This document shows, piece after piece, positions 7,823-14,877 of a DNA stretch of 21,034 nt. Location: positions 1 to 21,034 of the forward strand of contig CAYRZF010000036.1 in the NCBI GenBank assembly GCA_964428805.1. The letters are read 5' to 3'. This DNA is from CAYRZF01 sp964428805. Its GTDB lineage: Bacteria; Methylomirabilota; Methylomirabilia; Rokubacteriales; CSP1-6. Under the pieces are notes generated by a model, which was not told the origin of the DNA, made no database searches, and saw nothing but the letters and a program-made list of their open reading frames with translations. The translations under genes and the position numbers were made by a program. Within the stretch, counting starts at the first letter, position 1. Each line of letters opens with the position of its first letter.

Positions 7823-7828
7823 CGCACC

Positions 7829-8140
7829 ATGGCTGAGATCAACCTGATTGCGGCCTTTTCCACCGTCCCGGCAGGGGAGGCCGAAGCGATCAAGCAACTG
7901 CTGACCGAGACGATCCAGCAGATTGCCAAGGACGATGGCAGTTTCAAGAAGGCGAAGGTCGTGTTCACCGAGTCCGACGAGCGCTGCGGGCTCACGGCCG
8001 AGCTGGACGGCGTGAAGAAAGAGGGCGTGCCGCTTCAGCTGGACCTGGAGCAGCTGGAGGACGCCAAGACCTCCGCCGGCGCCCGGGCTCAGCTGAAGGA
8101 GGCGCTCCGGCTCTATTTCAGGAAGGTCCTCGGACGGTAG
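7829..8140 (+). CDS. Small uncharacterised cytoplasmic protein
   Basis: 103 residues, no signal peptide, no membrane segment, charged and largely helical with a short beta start (INLIAAFSTV). One Cys at position 53. I do not recognise a family. It starts 6 nt after the selenoprotein stop with GGGGAGAGG about 9 nt upstream, so the two are very likely cotranscribed and possibly functionally linked. It ends 7 nt before the methyltransferase ATG. Confidence 0.72.
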   Translation: MAEINLIAAFSTVPAGEAEAIKQLLTETIQQIAKDDGSFKKAKVVFTESDERCGLTAELDGVKKEGVPLQLDLEQLEDAKTSAGARAQLKEALRLYFRKVLGR

Positions 8141-8147
8141 GTGAGGG

Positions 8148-8858
8148 ATGACCTCGGCTGACGACGGGATCCTTCTCTACGTGTACCAGGGCGCGCTCTT
8201 CAAGATCGCCGACGGCGTCCAGGTCCCGAAAGCGGGCTCCCTGTTCTTCTGCCGGCACTTGGCGTTCCGCCCCGGAGAGCGGGTGATGGAGCTGGGCTGC
8301 GGGGCTGGCGTCGCCGCCGTTCTCGCCGCCCGGGCCGGGTGCAGTGTCGTGGCCACGGACGTCGTCCCCGAGGCCGTCGAATGCGCGCGGGAGAATGCCG
8401 CCCTCAACGGCGTCGCCGACAGGGTCGAGGTGAGACTCGGGGACTGTTACGACCCGGTCGCGGGGCTGACCTTCGACCTGATCTGTACCAACCCACCCCA
8501 GATGCCGACCCCGCCGGAGCGCGACCGGGAAGACCCCGTGGCGGCGGCTGACAACGGCGGGGTGGACGGCTGGGAGATCCTGGATCGGGCGATCCAGGGC
8601 GCGCCGCGCCACCTGGCTTCCGGCGGGCGGCTCATCTTCACGATTTTCGCCTTCCTCGGCCAGAAGGCGGCGATGTCGAAGCTGGAAGCTGCGGGGCTGG
8701 CGCCGCGCATCATCGGGCGCGAGGTTCAGGCCTTTCCCCGGATCGGCTACGAGCGGCTGGATCACATTCGGAGCCTCGACACCGAGGGCGTGCTCCCACG
8801 CACCGGACTGCCCAAAACGGTCGAGCGCCTCGTCCTGCAGGGGACCAAGCCCGCGTGA
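8148..8858 (+). CDS. Class I SAM-dependent methyltransferase, HemK/PrmC-like small-MTase fold
   Basis: 236 residues. Motif I ELGCGAGV at 48-55, acidic Asp71 ending strand 2, and NPPQ at 115-118 place it with the (N/D)PP(Y/F) amino-methyltransferases such as PrmC or RsmC, with Gln in place of the aromatic. It is shorter than PrmC and lacks the helical N-terminal substrate-binding domain, so it is unlikely to be the main release-factor methyltransferase. Substrate unknown. Its TGA overlaps the GTG start of the deacetylase gene in GTGA, implying translational coupling. The ATG follows GTGAGGG with almost no spacer. Confidence 0.85.
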   Translation: MTSADDGILLYVYQGALFKIADGVQVPKAGSLFFCRHLAFRPGERVMELGCGAGVAAVLAARAGCSVVATDVVPEAVECARENAALNGVADRVEVRLGDCYDPVAGLTFDLICTNPPQMPTPPERDREDPVAAADNGGVDGWEILDRAIQGAPRHLASGGRLIFTIFAFLGQKAAMSKLEAAGLAPRIIGREVQAFPRIGYERLDHIRSLDTEGVLPRTGLPKTVERLVLQGTKPA

Positions 8859-9667
8859 AGCTGCTGATCGTGAACGCCGATGATTTCGGCCTGACCGCCA
8901 GCGTGAGCCGGGGCATCCTCGAGGCGCATCGCGGGGGGATCGTGACGAGCACCACGCTGCTCGTCAACCGGGAGATCGATCCCGCGCTGCTGGAGGCGCT
9001 GAATTCCTCGGGCCTCGGAGTCGGCCTCCACTTGAACCTCACCCTGGGCGCTCCCGTCTCCAACCCCAAGCGTGTGCCGTCGCTCGTGGACGGCGAGGGG
9101 AAGTTCGTCCGGGACGCTCGGGAGGCGGCGGCGCGCGCCAAGGCCGAGGAAGCGCGGATCGAGCTGGGCGCTCAGATCGACGCCTTCAGGCGGATCACAG
9201 GGCGTTTTCCCACCCACCTCGACAGCCATCACCATGTCGGGAGCCACGAACCGATTCAGGAGCTGCTTTTCGACTTTGCCAAGGCCATCAAAGTTCCGGT
9301 GAGGAGCCAGGACGACCGGGTGCGGCGAGCCGCGCGGCGGCTCAAGCTGCGCACGCCGGATCACTTCTTCGGCGAATCGGGCCCCGAGCCCTACTGGTCT
9401 GCCGAGCGGGTGCTCGAGCACCTCCGGGCGCTGCCCGAGGGGGTCTCCGAGTTCATGACTCATCCCGGGTATTTCGACGACGACCTCGCATACAGCCGCT
9501 ACGGCAAGCAGCGCGAGGTGGAGCTCCACGGGCTCACCGACCCGGCGGTGCGCGAGGCCGTGCGCGCGTGCGGGATCCGGCTTTGCCACTTCGGGGATCT
9601 TGATTCCCCTCACCCTGCTTTTCCCCCTCACCCTGCCTCTCCCCACCGGGGAGAGGAGAAGAGGTGA
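8855..9667 (+). CDS. ChbG/HpnK (YdjC) family carbohydrate deacetylase
   Basis: 270 residues, cytoplasmic; the family removes N-acetyl groups from saccharides such as chitooligosaccharides, or acts on hopanoid glycolipid intermediates (HpnK). Metal and catalytic motifs are present: NADDFG at 7-12, GLHLN at 57-61, HLDSHHH at 121-127 and MTHPGY at 201-206. The GTG start overlaps the previous stop in GTGA. The normal domain appears to end near GDLD at about 247-250; the last 20 residues (Pro/His/Arg/Glu-rich) and the TGA stop are encoded by a palindromic repeat, so the native end was probably replaced. A ROK kinase follows, a common partner in amino-sugar use. Confidence 0.9.
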   Translation: MKLLIVNADDFGLTASVSRGILEAHRGGIVTSTTLLVNREIDPALLEALNSSGLGVGLHLNLTLGAPVSNPKRVPSLVDGEGKFVRDAREAAARAKAEEARIELGAQIDAFRRITGRFPTHLDSHHHVGSHEPIQELLFDFAKAIKVPVRSQDDRVRRAARRLKLRTPDHFFGESGPEPYWSAERVLEHLRALPEGVSEFMTHPGYFDDDLAYSRYGKQREVELHGLTDPAVREAVRACGIRLCHFGDLDSPHPAFPPHPASPHRGEEKR

Positions 9668-9671
9668 GGGG
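9606..9671. repeat. Palindromic repeat, copy 1 (REP-like)
   Basis: A nested inverted repeat. The inner stem is CCTCTCCCC (9636-9644) with GGGGAGAGG (9648-9656) around ACC. The outer stem is CCCCTCACC (9624-9632) with GGTGAGGGG (9663-9671). A partial extra left arm, CCCCTCACCCTGC, lies at 9606-9618. A related copy in opposite orientation is at 14826-14877. It supplies the tail and stop of the deacetylase gene. Confidence 0.85.
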
Positions 9672-9688
9672 CATGAGGAGATGACGTG

Positions 9689-10693
9689 ATGCGCGAGCGG
9701 AGGCGAGCCACCTCTGCGGGCACCCGAGCCACTTTACGTGGCTCGGGTCGTGAGGCGATCCTCAGCATTGATGTGGGAGGCACCACCACGGCGGCCGGGC
9801 TGGTGACGCCGCAGGGGGAGATGCTGGCCCACGCCCAAGCCCTCACGCACGCCGAGGGCCCCGGAAGCGCGCTGGTCACCCTGTTCGAGCTGGCTGACGG
9901 CCTCGTGGCGGCGGCGAAGGGGCAGGGGATCACCCTGCTGGGCCTTGGCGCCGGCGTGCCCGGTGTCGTGGATGCCGAGCGCGGCATTGTGGGGGAGGAC
10001 ATCAAGAACGTTCCTGAACTGGCGGGGTGCCCCCTCGGAGAACGTCTCGCGACTCGGTACGGCCTCCGGGTCTGGGTGGACAACGACGTGAACCTCCTGG
10101 CCCTCGGCCAGTGGCGCTTCGGAGCCGGAAAAGGTGCTCGCTCGCTGGTGCTCCTGGCGCTCGGAACGGGCGTCGGAGGCGGGATCATTCTGGACGGCCA
10201 CCTGGTCCGCGGCGCGGGGGGCTACGGCGGCGAGCTCGGCTGCATCCCGGTCAACTTCGATACGCCGAAGGTCTCGAGCTTCGGCCGCGGCTGGCTCGAC
10301 AGCTACGTGTCGGGGCGGGAGATTGCGGAGACAGCGCGGCAGCGGTTCCCCGCCCTCGGAGAGGAAATCGGCGCGCCGGCGGTGTTTCAGGCCGCGCGCG
10401 ACGGCCATGCCGGAGCCCAGGCGCTGGTCGAGGAGGTCTGTCAGGCGCTGGGAGCCGGACTCGCCGTCATCGTCAACGCCCTGAATCCGGAGGTGGTACT
10501 GGTCACGGGAGGCGTGGCCGAGTCGCTCATCCCGATGGAGTCGGCGATCCTGAAGTGGGTTTCAGAATACGCCTTCAGGCGCGCCCTGGTCACGACTCGG
10601 ATCGCCTTCCTTTCGCTGGACAAGCGGGCCACCGTGGTAGGGGGAGCCGCCCTCTACCTGTATGAGACCGCTCGAGCCAAAGGAGAAACATGA
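9689..10693 (+). CDS. ROK-family sugar kinase lacking the zinc motif
   Basis: 334 residues; ATP-dependent phosphorylation of glucose, N-acetylglucosamine or a similar hexose. Seen: phosphate-1 motif DVGGTT at 28-33, GLGAGVPGVVD at about 86-96, DND at 131-133 with the catalytic Asp, and LGTGVGGG at 158-165. The usual ROK zinc site (His followed by CxCGxxGC) is absent: the His position is Cys185 and the cysteines are Ser, Phe and Trp in the stretch 196-202. The sugar-binding region is otherwise intact. ATG 9689 lies 8 nt after GAGGAG; GTG 9686 is the alternative. The first roughly 24 residues are an Arg/Thr-rich extension whose DNA contains a perfect hairpin. Linkage to the deacetylase suggests amino-sugar salvage (inference). 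Confidence 0.88.
   Translation: MRERRRATSAGTRATLRGSGREAILSIDVGGTTTAAGLVTPQGEMLAHAQALTHAEGPGSALVTLFELADGLVAAAKGQGITLLGLGAGVPGVVDAERGIVGEDIKNVPELAGCPLGERLATRYGLRVWVDNDVNLLALGQWRFGAGKGARSLVLLALGTGVGGGIILDGHLVRGAGGYGGELGCIPVNFDTPKVSSFGRGWLDSYVSGREIAETARQRFPALGEEIGAPAVFQAARDGHAGAQALVEEVCQALGAGLAVIVNALNPEVVLVTGGVAESLIPMESAILKWVSEYAFRRALVTTRIAFLSLDKRATVVGGAALYLYETARAKGET
9722..9748. repeat. Perfect 11-bp hairpin inside the ROK gene 5' end
   Basis: ACCCGAGCCAC (9722-9732) and GTGGCTCGGGT (9738-9748) are exact inverted copies around TTTAC. It sits 33 nt into the ROK frame, in codons for the poorly conserved N-terminal extension. No T-tract follows, so it is not a standard terminator. It could be a translation-attenuating structure, a regulator site or an inserted mini-repeat. 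Confidence 0.8.
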
Positions 10694-10699
10694 CCGTAC

Positions 10700-11197
10700 C
10701 TACCCCCGCTTCTTCGGGGGCAAGAGGGGATCGATCACCTTGGCGAGGCGGGCCTCATCGGCCGAGCCGTGAATCCTCGCCACCATCTCCCCCTTCTGCG
10801 AGATCACGACCGTGTACGGCGTGCCTTTGAAGCCGAAACGGTTGGCGATGGTGAGGGTGAGGTCGAGGCCGGCGGGATACGTGGCCCCGTGGGCCTTGAG
10901 GAACTTGCGCGCGTCGGCCGCGGTGTCCTGAACCTGGATTCCGACGAACTCGGCTCCCCGCGGCTTGTATTTCCGGTAGGCCCTCTCGAAGCCGGCGGCT
11001 TCGCGGACGCACAGGCGACACCACGACGCCTGAAAGCGCACCACCAGCACGCTCTTGCCGAGGTACGAGCGGGAATCGAGCGTCTTCCTGCTGTCGAGGA
11101 GCCGGAGCGTGAACGCGGGAGCGTCCGGAGAGGTCCAGGCGGCGGGGACACTCCAGGCGAGAACAAGGGTGAGCGCGATACCGAAGGCGCGGAGCAC
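10700..11197 (-). CDS. TlpA/ResA-like exported thioredoxin-fold protein
   Basis: 165 residues. Residues 1-22 are a signal peptide or N-terminal anchor (hydrophobic core about 6-20). The thioredoxin fold has the active site WCRLC (Cys60, Cys63) and cis-Pro127 in GTPYTVV. Family members are periplasmic thiol-disulfide reductants used in cytochrome c maturation or other extracytoplasmic redox repair. It diverges from the FAD/Fe-S dehydrogenase, and the GTG start at 11197 sits 6 nt after a TATACT box with no room for a Shine-Dalgarno, so its mRNA is probably leaderless. It ends 6 nt from the convergent ROK gene. Confidence 0.88.
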   Translation of the reverse strand: MLRAFGIALTLVLAWSVPAAWTSPDAPAFTLRLLDSRKTLDSRSYLGKSVLVVRFQASWCRLCVREAAGFERAYRKYKPRGAEFVGIQVQDTAADARKFLKAHGATYPAGLDLTLTIANRFGFKGTPYTVVISQKGEMVARIHGSADEARLAKVIDPLLPPKKRG

Positions 11198-11203
11198 GGT
11201 GTC

Positions 11204-11209
11204 AGTATA
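11204..11209 (-). promoter_or_regulatory. Putative -10 box of a leaderless TlpA-like gene
   Basis: TATACT on the minus strand, ending 6 nt before the GTG start at 11197. Transcription would begin at or next to the start codon. The promoter overlaps that of the divergent gene. Confidence 0.6.
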
Positions 11210-11233
11210 CCCCCATCGGGGACACCGGGTATA
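11206..11233. repeat. Dyad between divergent promoters
   Basis: TATACC (11206-11211) and GGTATA (11228-11233) form an inverted repeat around 16 nt that itself contains CCCC-ATC-GGGG (11211-11221). It may simply reflect two facing -10 boxes, or be an operator controlling both genes. Confidence 0.5.
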
Positions 11234-11235
11234 AT
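11230..11235 (+). promoter_or_regulatory. Putative -10 box of a leaderless FAD/Fe-S dehydrogenase gene
   Basis: A consensus TATAAT ends 6 nt before the GTG start at 11242, the spacing expected when the start codon is the first transcribed base. No TTGACA-like -35 is present at the usual distance. Confidence 0.65.
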
Positions 11236-11241
11236 GTCCGC

Positions 11242-14103
11242 GTGACGGACCTCGAGCACGATCTCCGACGCGTCGTCGAGGGCGAGGTGCGCTTCGACAA
11301 GATGACGCGCCTCCTCTACGCCACCGACGCCTCCATGTACCAGGTGGAGCCCATCGGCGTGGTCGTCCCCCGCCACGCGGGAGACGTGCAGGCGGTGATC
11401 GAGGTCGCGAACCGCCAGAATGTTCCGATCCTCCCGCGCGGCGGCGGGACGTCGCTCACCGGCCAGACGGTCAACCGCGCGATCGTCCTCGATTTCTCTC
11501 CGCACATGAATCGCGTCCTCGAGGTCAACCAGGAGGAAGGCTGGTGCCGGGTCGAGCCCGGGCTGGTGCAGGACGAGCTGAACTCCCACGTGAGGCCTCT
11601 CGGTCTCCTGTTCGGGCCCGATACTTCGACATCCAATCGCGCCACGATTGGTGGGATGCTGGGCAACAACTCGGGCGGCGCCCACTCCATCGTCTATGGC
11701 CTGACGGTGGAGCACGTCATGGAGCTGACCGCGCTCCTGGCCGACGGTAGCCGGGTCATCTTCGGGGAGGTGACCCCGGAGACCTTCAGGGCGAAGATGA
11801 ACGTGCCCGGGCTGGAGGGGCAGATCTACCGGGAGGTGGCGCGGCTCAGGGAGCAGTACCGCGAGGAGATCCTCGCGCGTTATCCAAAATACTGGCGCCG
11901 GGTGTGCGGGTACAACCTGGACGAGCTGGTCAAGGACCGTCTGCTCAACATGGCGCGTCTCGTGGTTGGCTCCGAGGGCACCCTGCTCACCGTGGTCGAG
12001 GCCAAGCTACGCCTGGTGCCAAAGCCGAAGAGGACCGCTCTGGACGTGATCCACTTCGGCGATATCCAGGAGGCTCTCGAGTCGTCTCAGACGATTCTGG
12101 AAACGGGTCCCTACGCCGTCGAGCTGACCGACAAGATGATCCTCGATCTGGCGCGAGGCAACATCGAGCAGTCCCAGCGCATGGGCTTTGTTCAGGGCGA
12201 CCCGGCGGCCATCCTCATCGTCGAGTATGCCGGTGACAGCGACGCCGAGGTGAAGAGCAAGGTGGAGGCGCTCGAGGCTCGGCGGGCCCAGAACCGCTTC
12301 GGCTACGCCTCCCACATCGTCTACGACGCCGGCGAACAGCAGTCCATCTGGAAGCTCCGCAAGGCGGGCCTCGGGCTCCTCCTCGGCATGAAGGGAGACT
12401 CCAAGCCCATCGCCTTCATCGAGGACACCGCCGTGGATCCCAAGCACCTGCCGGCCTTTGTGTCGCGCTTCCGCGCGATCATGGCCCAGCACGGCGCCCA
12501 GGGCGCCTACTACGGCCACTGCTCGGTGGGGTGCCTTCACATCCGGCCGCTGATCAACTTGAAAACGCGCCGGGGCCTCGAGCAGGTTCAGGCCATGGCC
12601 GCTGAGATCTTCGACCTCGTCCTGGAGTTCGGTGGCGCCATCTCGAGCGAGCACGGTGACGGTCGCGCTCGAAGTCCATTTCTTGAGAGGGTCTACGGGC
12701 CCCGACTCTTCCAGGCGTTCCGGGAGTTCAAGCACGCGTTCGATCCCAGGAATCTGATGAACCCGGGCAATCTCGTTGACAGCCCTGGCGTCACGGAGCA
12801 TCTCCGCTACGGCCCCAATTACAAGACCTGGGAGCCCACGACCCTGCTCGATTTCTCGGGGCAGGGTGGCTTTGCGGCGTCCGTTGAGATGTGCAACGGC
12901 GTGGGGGTGTGCCGGAAAAACCTCGAAGGCACCATGTGCCCCTCCTACATGGTGACCCGCGACGAGGAGCATTCCACGCGAGGGCGGGCCAATGCCCTCC
13001 GCGCCGTCCTGTCCGGGCAGGTGCCGGCCTCGGAGTTCACCGGGCGCCGGCTCTACGAAGTCATGGACCTCTGTCTCGAGTGCAAGGCGTGCAAGGCCGA
13101 ATGCCCCTCCAACGTGGACATGGCCAAGCTCAAGTACGAGTTCCTGGCCCATTACTACCGCGCCAATGGCCTTCCCCTCCGGAATCGGCTCTTCGGTCGG
13201 ATCGAATCGCTGAACCGTATCGGCTCCCGCCTGGCGCCGTTGTCGAACTGGATCGTCGGCTCGCGGCTCCACCGTTGGGTGCTCGAGCGCGTCGTCGGGA
13301 TCGACCACCGCCGGCCGCTGCCGCTCTTCGCGCGGGTGACGTTCACGGAGTGGTTTACGCGCCGCCAGACACCGTCGGCCCCCACGCGGGCGGAGGTCGT
13401 CCTCTTCCACGACACCTTCCTGACGTACAACGCTCCCCACATCGGGAGGGCGGCGGTGGGGTTGCTGGAGCGCGCCGGCTATCGCGTGACGTTGGTGGAC
13501 AAGAAGTGCTGCGGCAGGCCGCTGATCTCCAAGGGGATGCTCGCCGAGGCCAAAGCCCACGCGGACTGGAATGTGGAGCGTCTCCTCCCTTACGCGACCC
13601 GCGGCGTCGCCATCGTGGGGCTGGAGCCTTCGTGCCTCCTCACGCTCCGGGACGAGTACGTGGACCTCCTGCGAAGCGACGCGGCAAGACAGGTGGCCAA
13701 ACAGAGCTTCCTCTTGGAAGAGTTTCTCGACCGTGAGCGACGAAAGGGGCTGTCCCTCCCGTTCGGTGGGAACGGCCGGAAGGTGCTGCTCCACGGTCAC
13801 TGCCATCAGAAGGCTCTGGTGGGGACCGCGCCAACTGTTGCGGTTCTCAAGTGGGCGGGGTTCGACGTGCAGGAAGTGGATTCCGGCTGCTGCGGGATGG
13901 CCGGATCCTTCGGCTTCGAGCGGGAGCACTACGACATTTCGGTCGCCCTCGGAAATCGGCGCCTCGTCCCCGCCGTCAAGGCGGTGGGTGCCGACGTCGA
14001 GGTGGTGGCCCCGGGGATCTCCTGCCGCCAGCAGATCGAGCACCTGGCCGGCCGTCGGGCCAAACACCCCGCCGAGGTGTTGTGGGAGTCCCTGCGGGGC
14101 TGA
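11242..14103 (+). CDS. FAD-binding and Fe-S dehydrogenase, GlcD-GlcF fusion (YdiJ/D-lactate dehydrogenase type)
   Basis: 953 residues. The N-terminal half is a VAO/PCMH flavoprotein with PRGGGTSLTGQ at 65-75 that oxidises a 2-hydroxyacid such as D-lactate, glycolate or D-2-hydroxyglutarate. A linker follows, then a ferredoxin module with Cys551, Cys557 and Cys566 (CNGVGVC ... MCP) and CLECKACKAECP at 611-622. The C-terminal half carries two CCG domains, KKCCG at 754-758 and DSGCCG at about 880-885. Electrons would pass from FAD through the Fe-S clusters to quinone at the membrane. Order and length fit the one-chain YdiJ-like family. The GTG start lacks a Shine-Dalgarno and sits 6 nt after TATAAT. 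The permease gene overlaps its 3' end by 22 nt. The exact substrate is not evident. Confidence 0.93.
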   Translation: MTDLEHDLRRVVEGEVRFDKMTRLLYATDASMYQVEPIGVVVPRHAGDVQAVIEVANRQNVPILPRGGGTSLTGQTVNRAIVLDFSPHMNRVLEVNQEEGWCRVEPGLVQDELNSHVRPLGLLFGPDTSTSNRATIGGMLGNNSGGAHSIVYGLTVEHVMELTALLADGSRVIFGEVTPETFRAKMNVPGLEGQIYREVARLREQYREEILARYPKYWRRVCGYNLDELVKDRLLNMARLVVGSEGTLLTVVEAKLRLVPKPKRTALDVIHFGDIQEALESSQTILETGPYAVELTDKMILDLARGNIEQSQRMGFVQGDPAAILIVEYAGDSDAEVKSKVEALEARRAQNRFGYASHIVYDAGEQQSIWKLRKAGLGLLLGMKGDSKPIAFIEDTAVDPKHLPAFVSRFRAIMAQHGAQGAYYGHCSVGCLHIRPLINLKTRRGLEQVQAMAAEIFDLVLEFGGAISSEHGDGRARSPFLERVYGPRLFQAFREFKHAFDPRNLMNPGNLVDSPGVTEHLRYGPNYKTWEPTTLLDFSGQGGFAASVEMCNGVGVCRKNLEGTMCPSYMVTRDEEHSTRGRANALRAVLSGQVPASEFTGRRLYEVMDLCLECKACKAECPSNVDMAKLKYEFLAHYYRANGLPLRNRLFGRIESLNRIGSRLAPLSNWIVGSRLHRWVLERVVGIDHRRPLPLFARVTFTEWFTRRQTPSAPTRAEVVLFHDTFLTYNAPHIGRAAVGLLERAGYRVTLVDKKCCGRPLISKGMLAEAKAHADWNVERLLPYATRGVAIVGLEPSCLLTLRDEYVDLLRSDAARQVAKQSFLLEEFLDRERRKGLSLPFGGNGRKVLLHGHCHQKALVGTAPTVAVLKWAGFDVQEVDSGCCGMAGSFGFEREHYDISVALGNRRLVPAVKAVGADVEVVAPGISCRQQIEHLAGRRAKHPAEVLWESLRG

Positions 14104-14816
14104 GTCTTCTCGCGGTCCTGCTGGCGTCCTATATCAAGGGCGTCATCGGCTTCGGCTTTCCGACCATTTCCACGCCGTTCCTCGCGCTATTCGTGGATGT
14201 CCGGACGGCCATCGTGATCCTGATCTTCCCCAACATCGTGTTTGACGGGATCCAGGCCTTCCGAAAGCCCGGTCTCCTGGACACCCTCAGGCGCCACTGG
14301 ATCCTGTATCTGTGCGGCATCGGGGGGACTGTTCTCGGGACCCAGTTTCTCGTCTGGGTCTCGTCGAAGAAGCTCCTGCTGATCCTCGGGGTCTTCGTGC
14401 TGGCCTTCGTGGCGCTGAACATGAGCCGATTTAAGCCCCGTGTCGCGCCGGGCCTCGAGCGCTACCTCTCGCCGCCGATCGGACTCTTCGCCGGGGTGCT
14501 GGGGGGCGTGACCAACGTGCCCGGCACCCCTCTGACCATCTACTTCTATGCCCTCGGCATGGGCAAGGACGAGTTCATCCGCTCCATCGCCTTGTCGTTC
14601 CTGGTCTACAAGACCGCCCAGTTTGCCTCGGTGATTTACTTCGGCCTCCTGACGTGGCCGCTCTTCGGCCTGTCGGTGGTGGCGACGGGGTTCGGGCTCG
14701 GTTCGTTCTGGCTCGGGCTCAAAACCCAGGACCGGGTGGATCAGGTCACGTTCAACCGCGTGGTGCTCGGCTTCCTCGGGATCCTGGGGATCTGGCTCGT
14801 CATTCGAGCTATCTGA
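14082..14816 (+). CDS. TauE/SafE family membrane permease
   Basis: About 244 residues with seven to eight hydrophobic helices. The family's repeated Gly-rich signature is visible in both halves: YIKGVIGFGFPTISTPFLAL near the N-terminus and GLFAGVLGGVTNVPGTPLTIY around residues 138-158. Members move sulfite, sulfoacetate or other small organic anions. GTG 14082 is chosen because GAGG precedes it by 4 nt and the membrane domain begins at once; the frame is open much further upstream, but that part is antisense-free coding of the dehydrogenase in another frame. It overlaps the dehydrogenase by 22 nt, so coupled translation and a shared anion substrate (2-hydroxyacid uptake or export) are plausible but unproven. 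Confidence 0.88.
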   Translation: MGVPAGLSLLAVLLASYIKGVIGFGFPTISTPFLALFVDVRTAIVILIFPNIVFDGIQAFRKPGLLDTLRRHWILYLCGIGGTVLGTQFLVWVSSKKLLLILGVFVLAFVALNMSRFKPRVAPGLERYLSPPIGLFAGVLGGVTNVPGTPLTIYFYALGMGKDEFIRSIALSFLVYKTAQFASVIYFGLLTWPLFGLSVVATGFGLGSFWLGLKTQDRVDQVTFNRVVLGFLGILGIWLVIRAI

Positions 14817-14825
14817 GAAGGGGAG

Positions 14826-14877
14826 CCCCCTCACCTTGATCCTCTCCCCCGCCGGGGGAGAGGGGAGGGGGAGGGGG
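14826..14877. repeat. Palindromic repeat, copy 2 (REP-like)
   Basis: Core stem CCTCTCCCCC (14841-14850) with GGGGGAGAGG (14854-14863) around GCC, flanked by CCCCCTCACC at 14826-14835 and a G-rich right arm. It is the reverse-complement relative of 9606-9671. It lies between two convergent genes and encodes the tail and TGA stop of the hydroxyacid dehydrogenase on the minus strand. Confidence 0.83.

Noticed and set aside
10703..10720. CCCCCG/CGGGGG hairpin as a bidirectional terminator between the ROK and TlpA-like genes
   Set aside because: It has no T-tract on either side and is explained by the Pro-Pro-Lys-Lys-Arg-Gly codons at the TlpA-like C-terminus.
12007..14067. A 686-residue minus-strand open frame
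   Set aside because: It lies wholly opposite the FAD/Fe-S dehydrogenase, whose motifs are unmistakable. Long antisense frames are expected in GC-rich coding DNA.
13851..14081. Long N-terminal extension of the TauE/SafE permease
   Set aside because: This part overlaps the dehydrogenase and translates to Arg/Gly/Pro-rich sequence with no membrane character; the domain begins right after GTG 14082.
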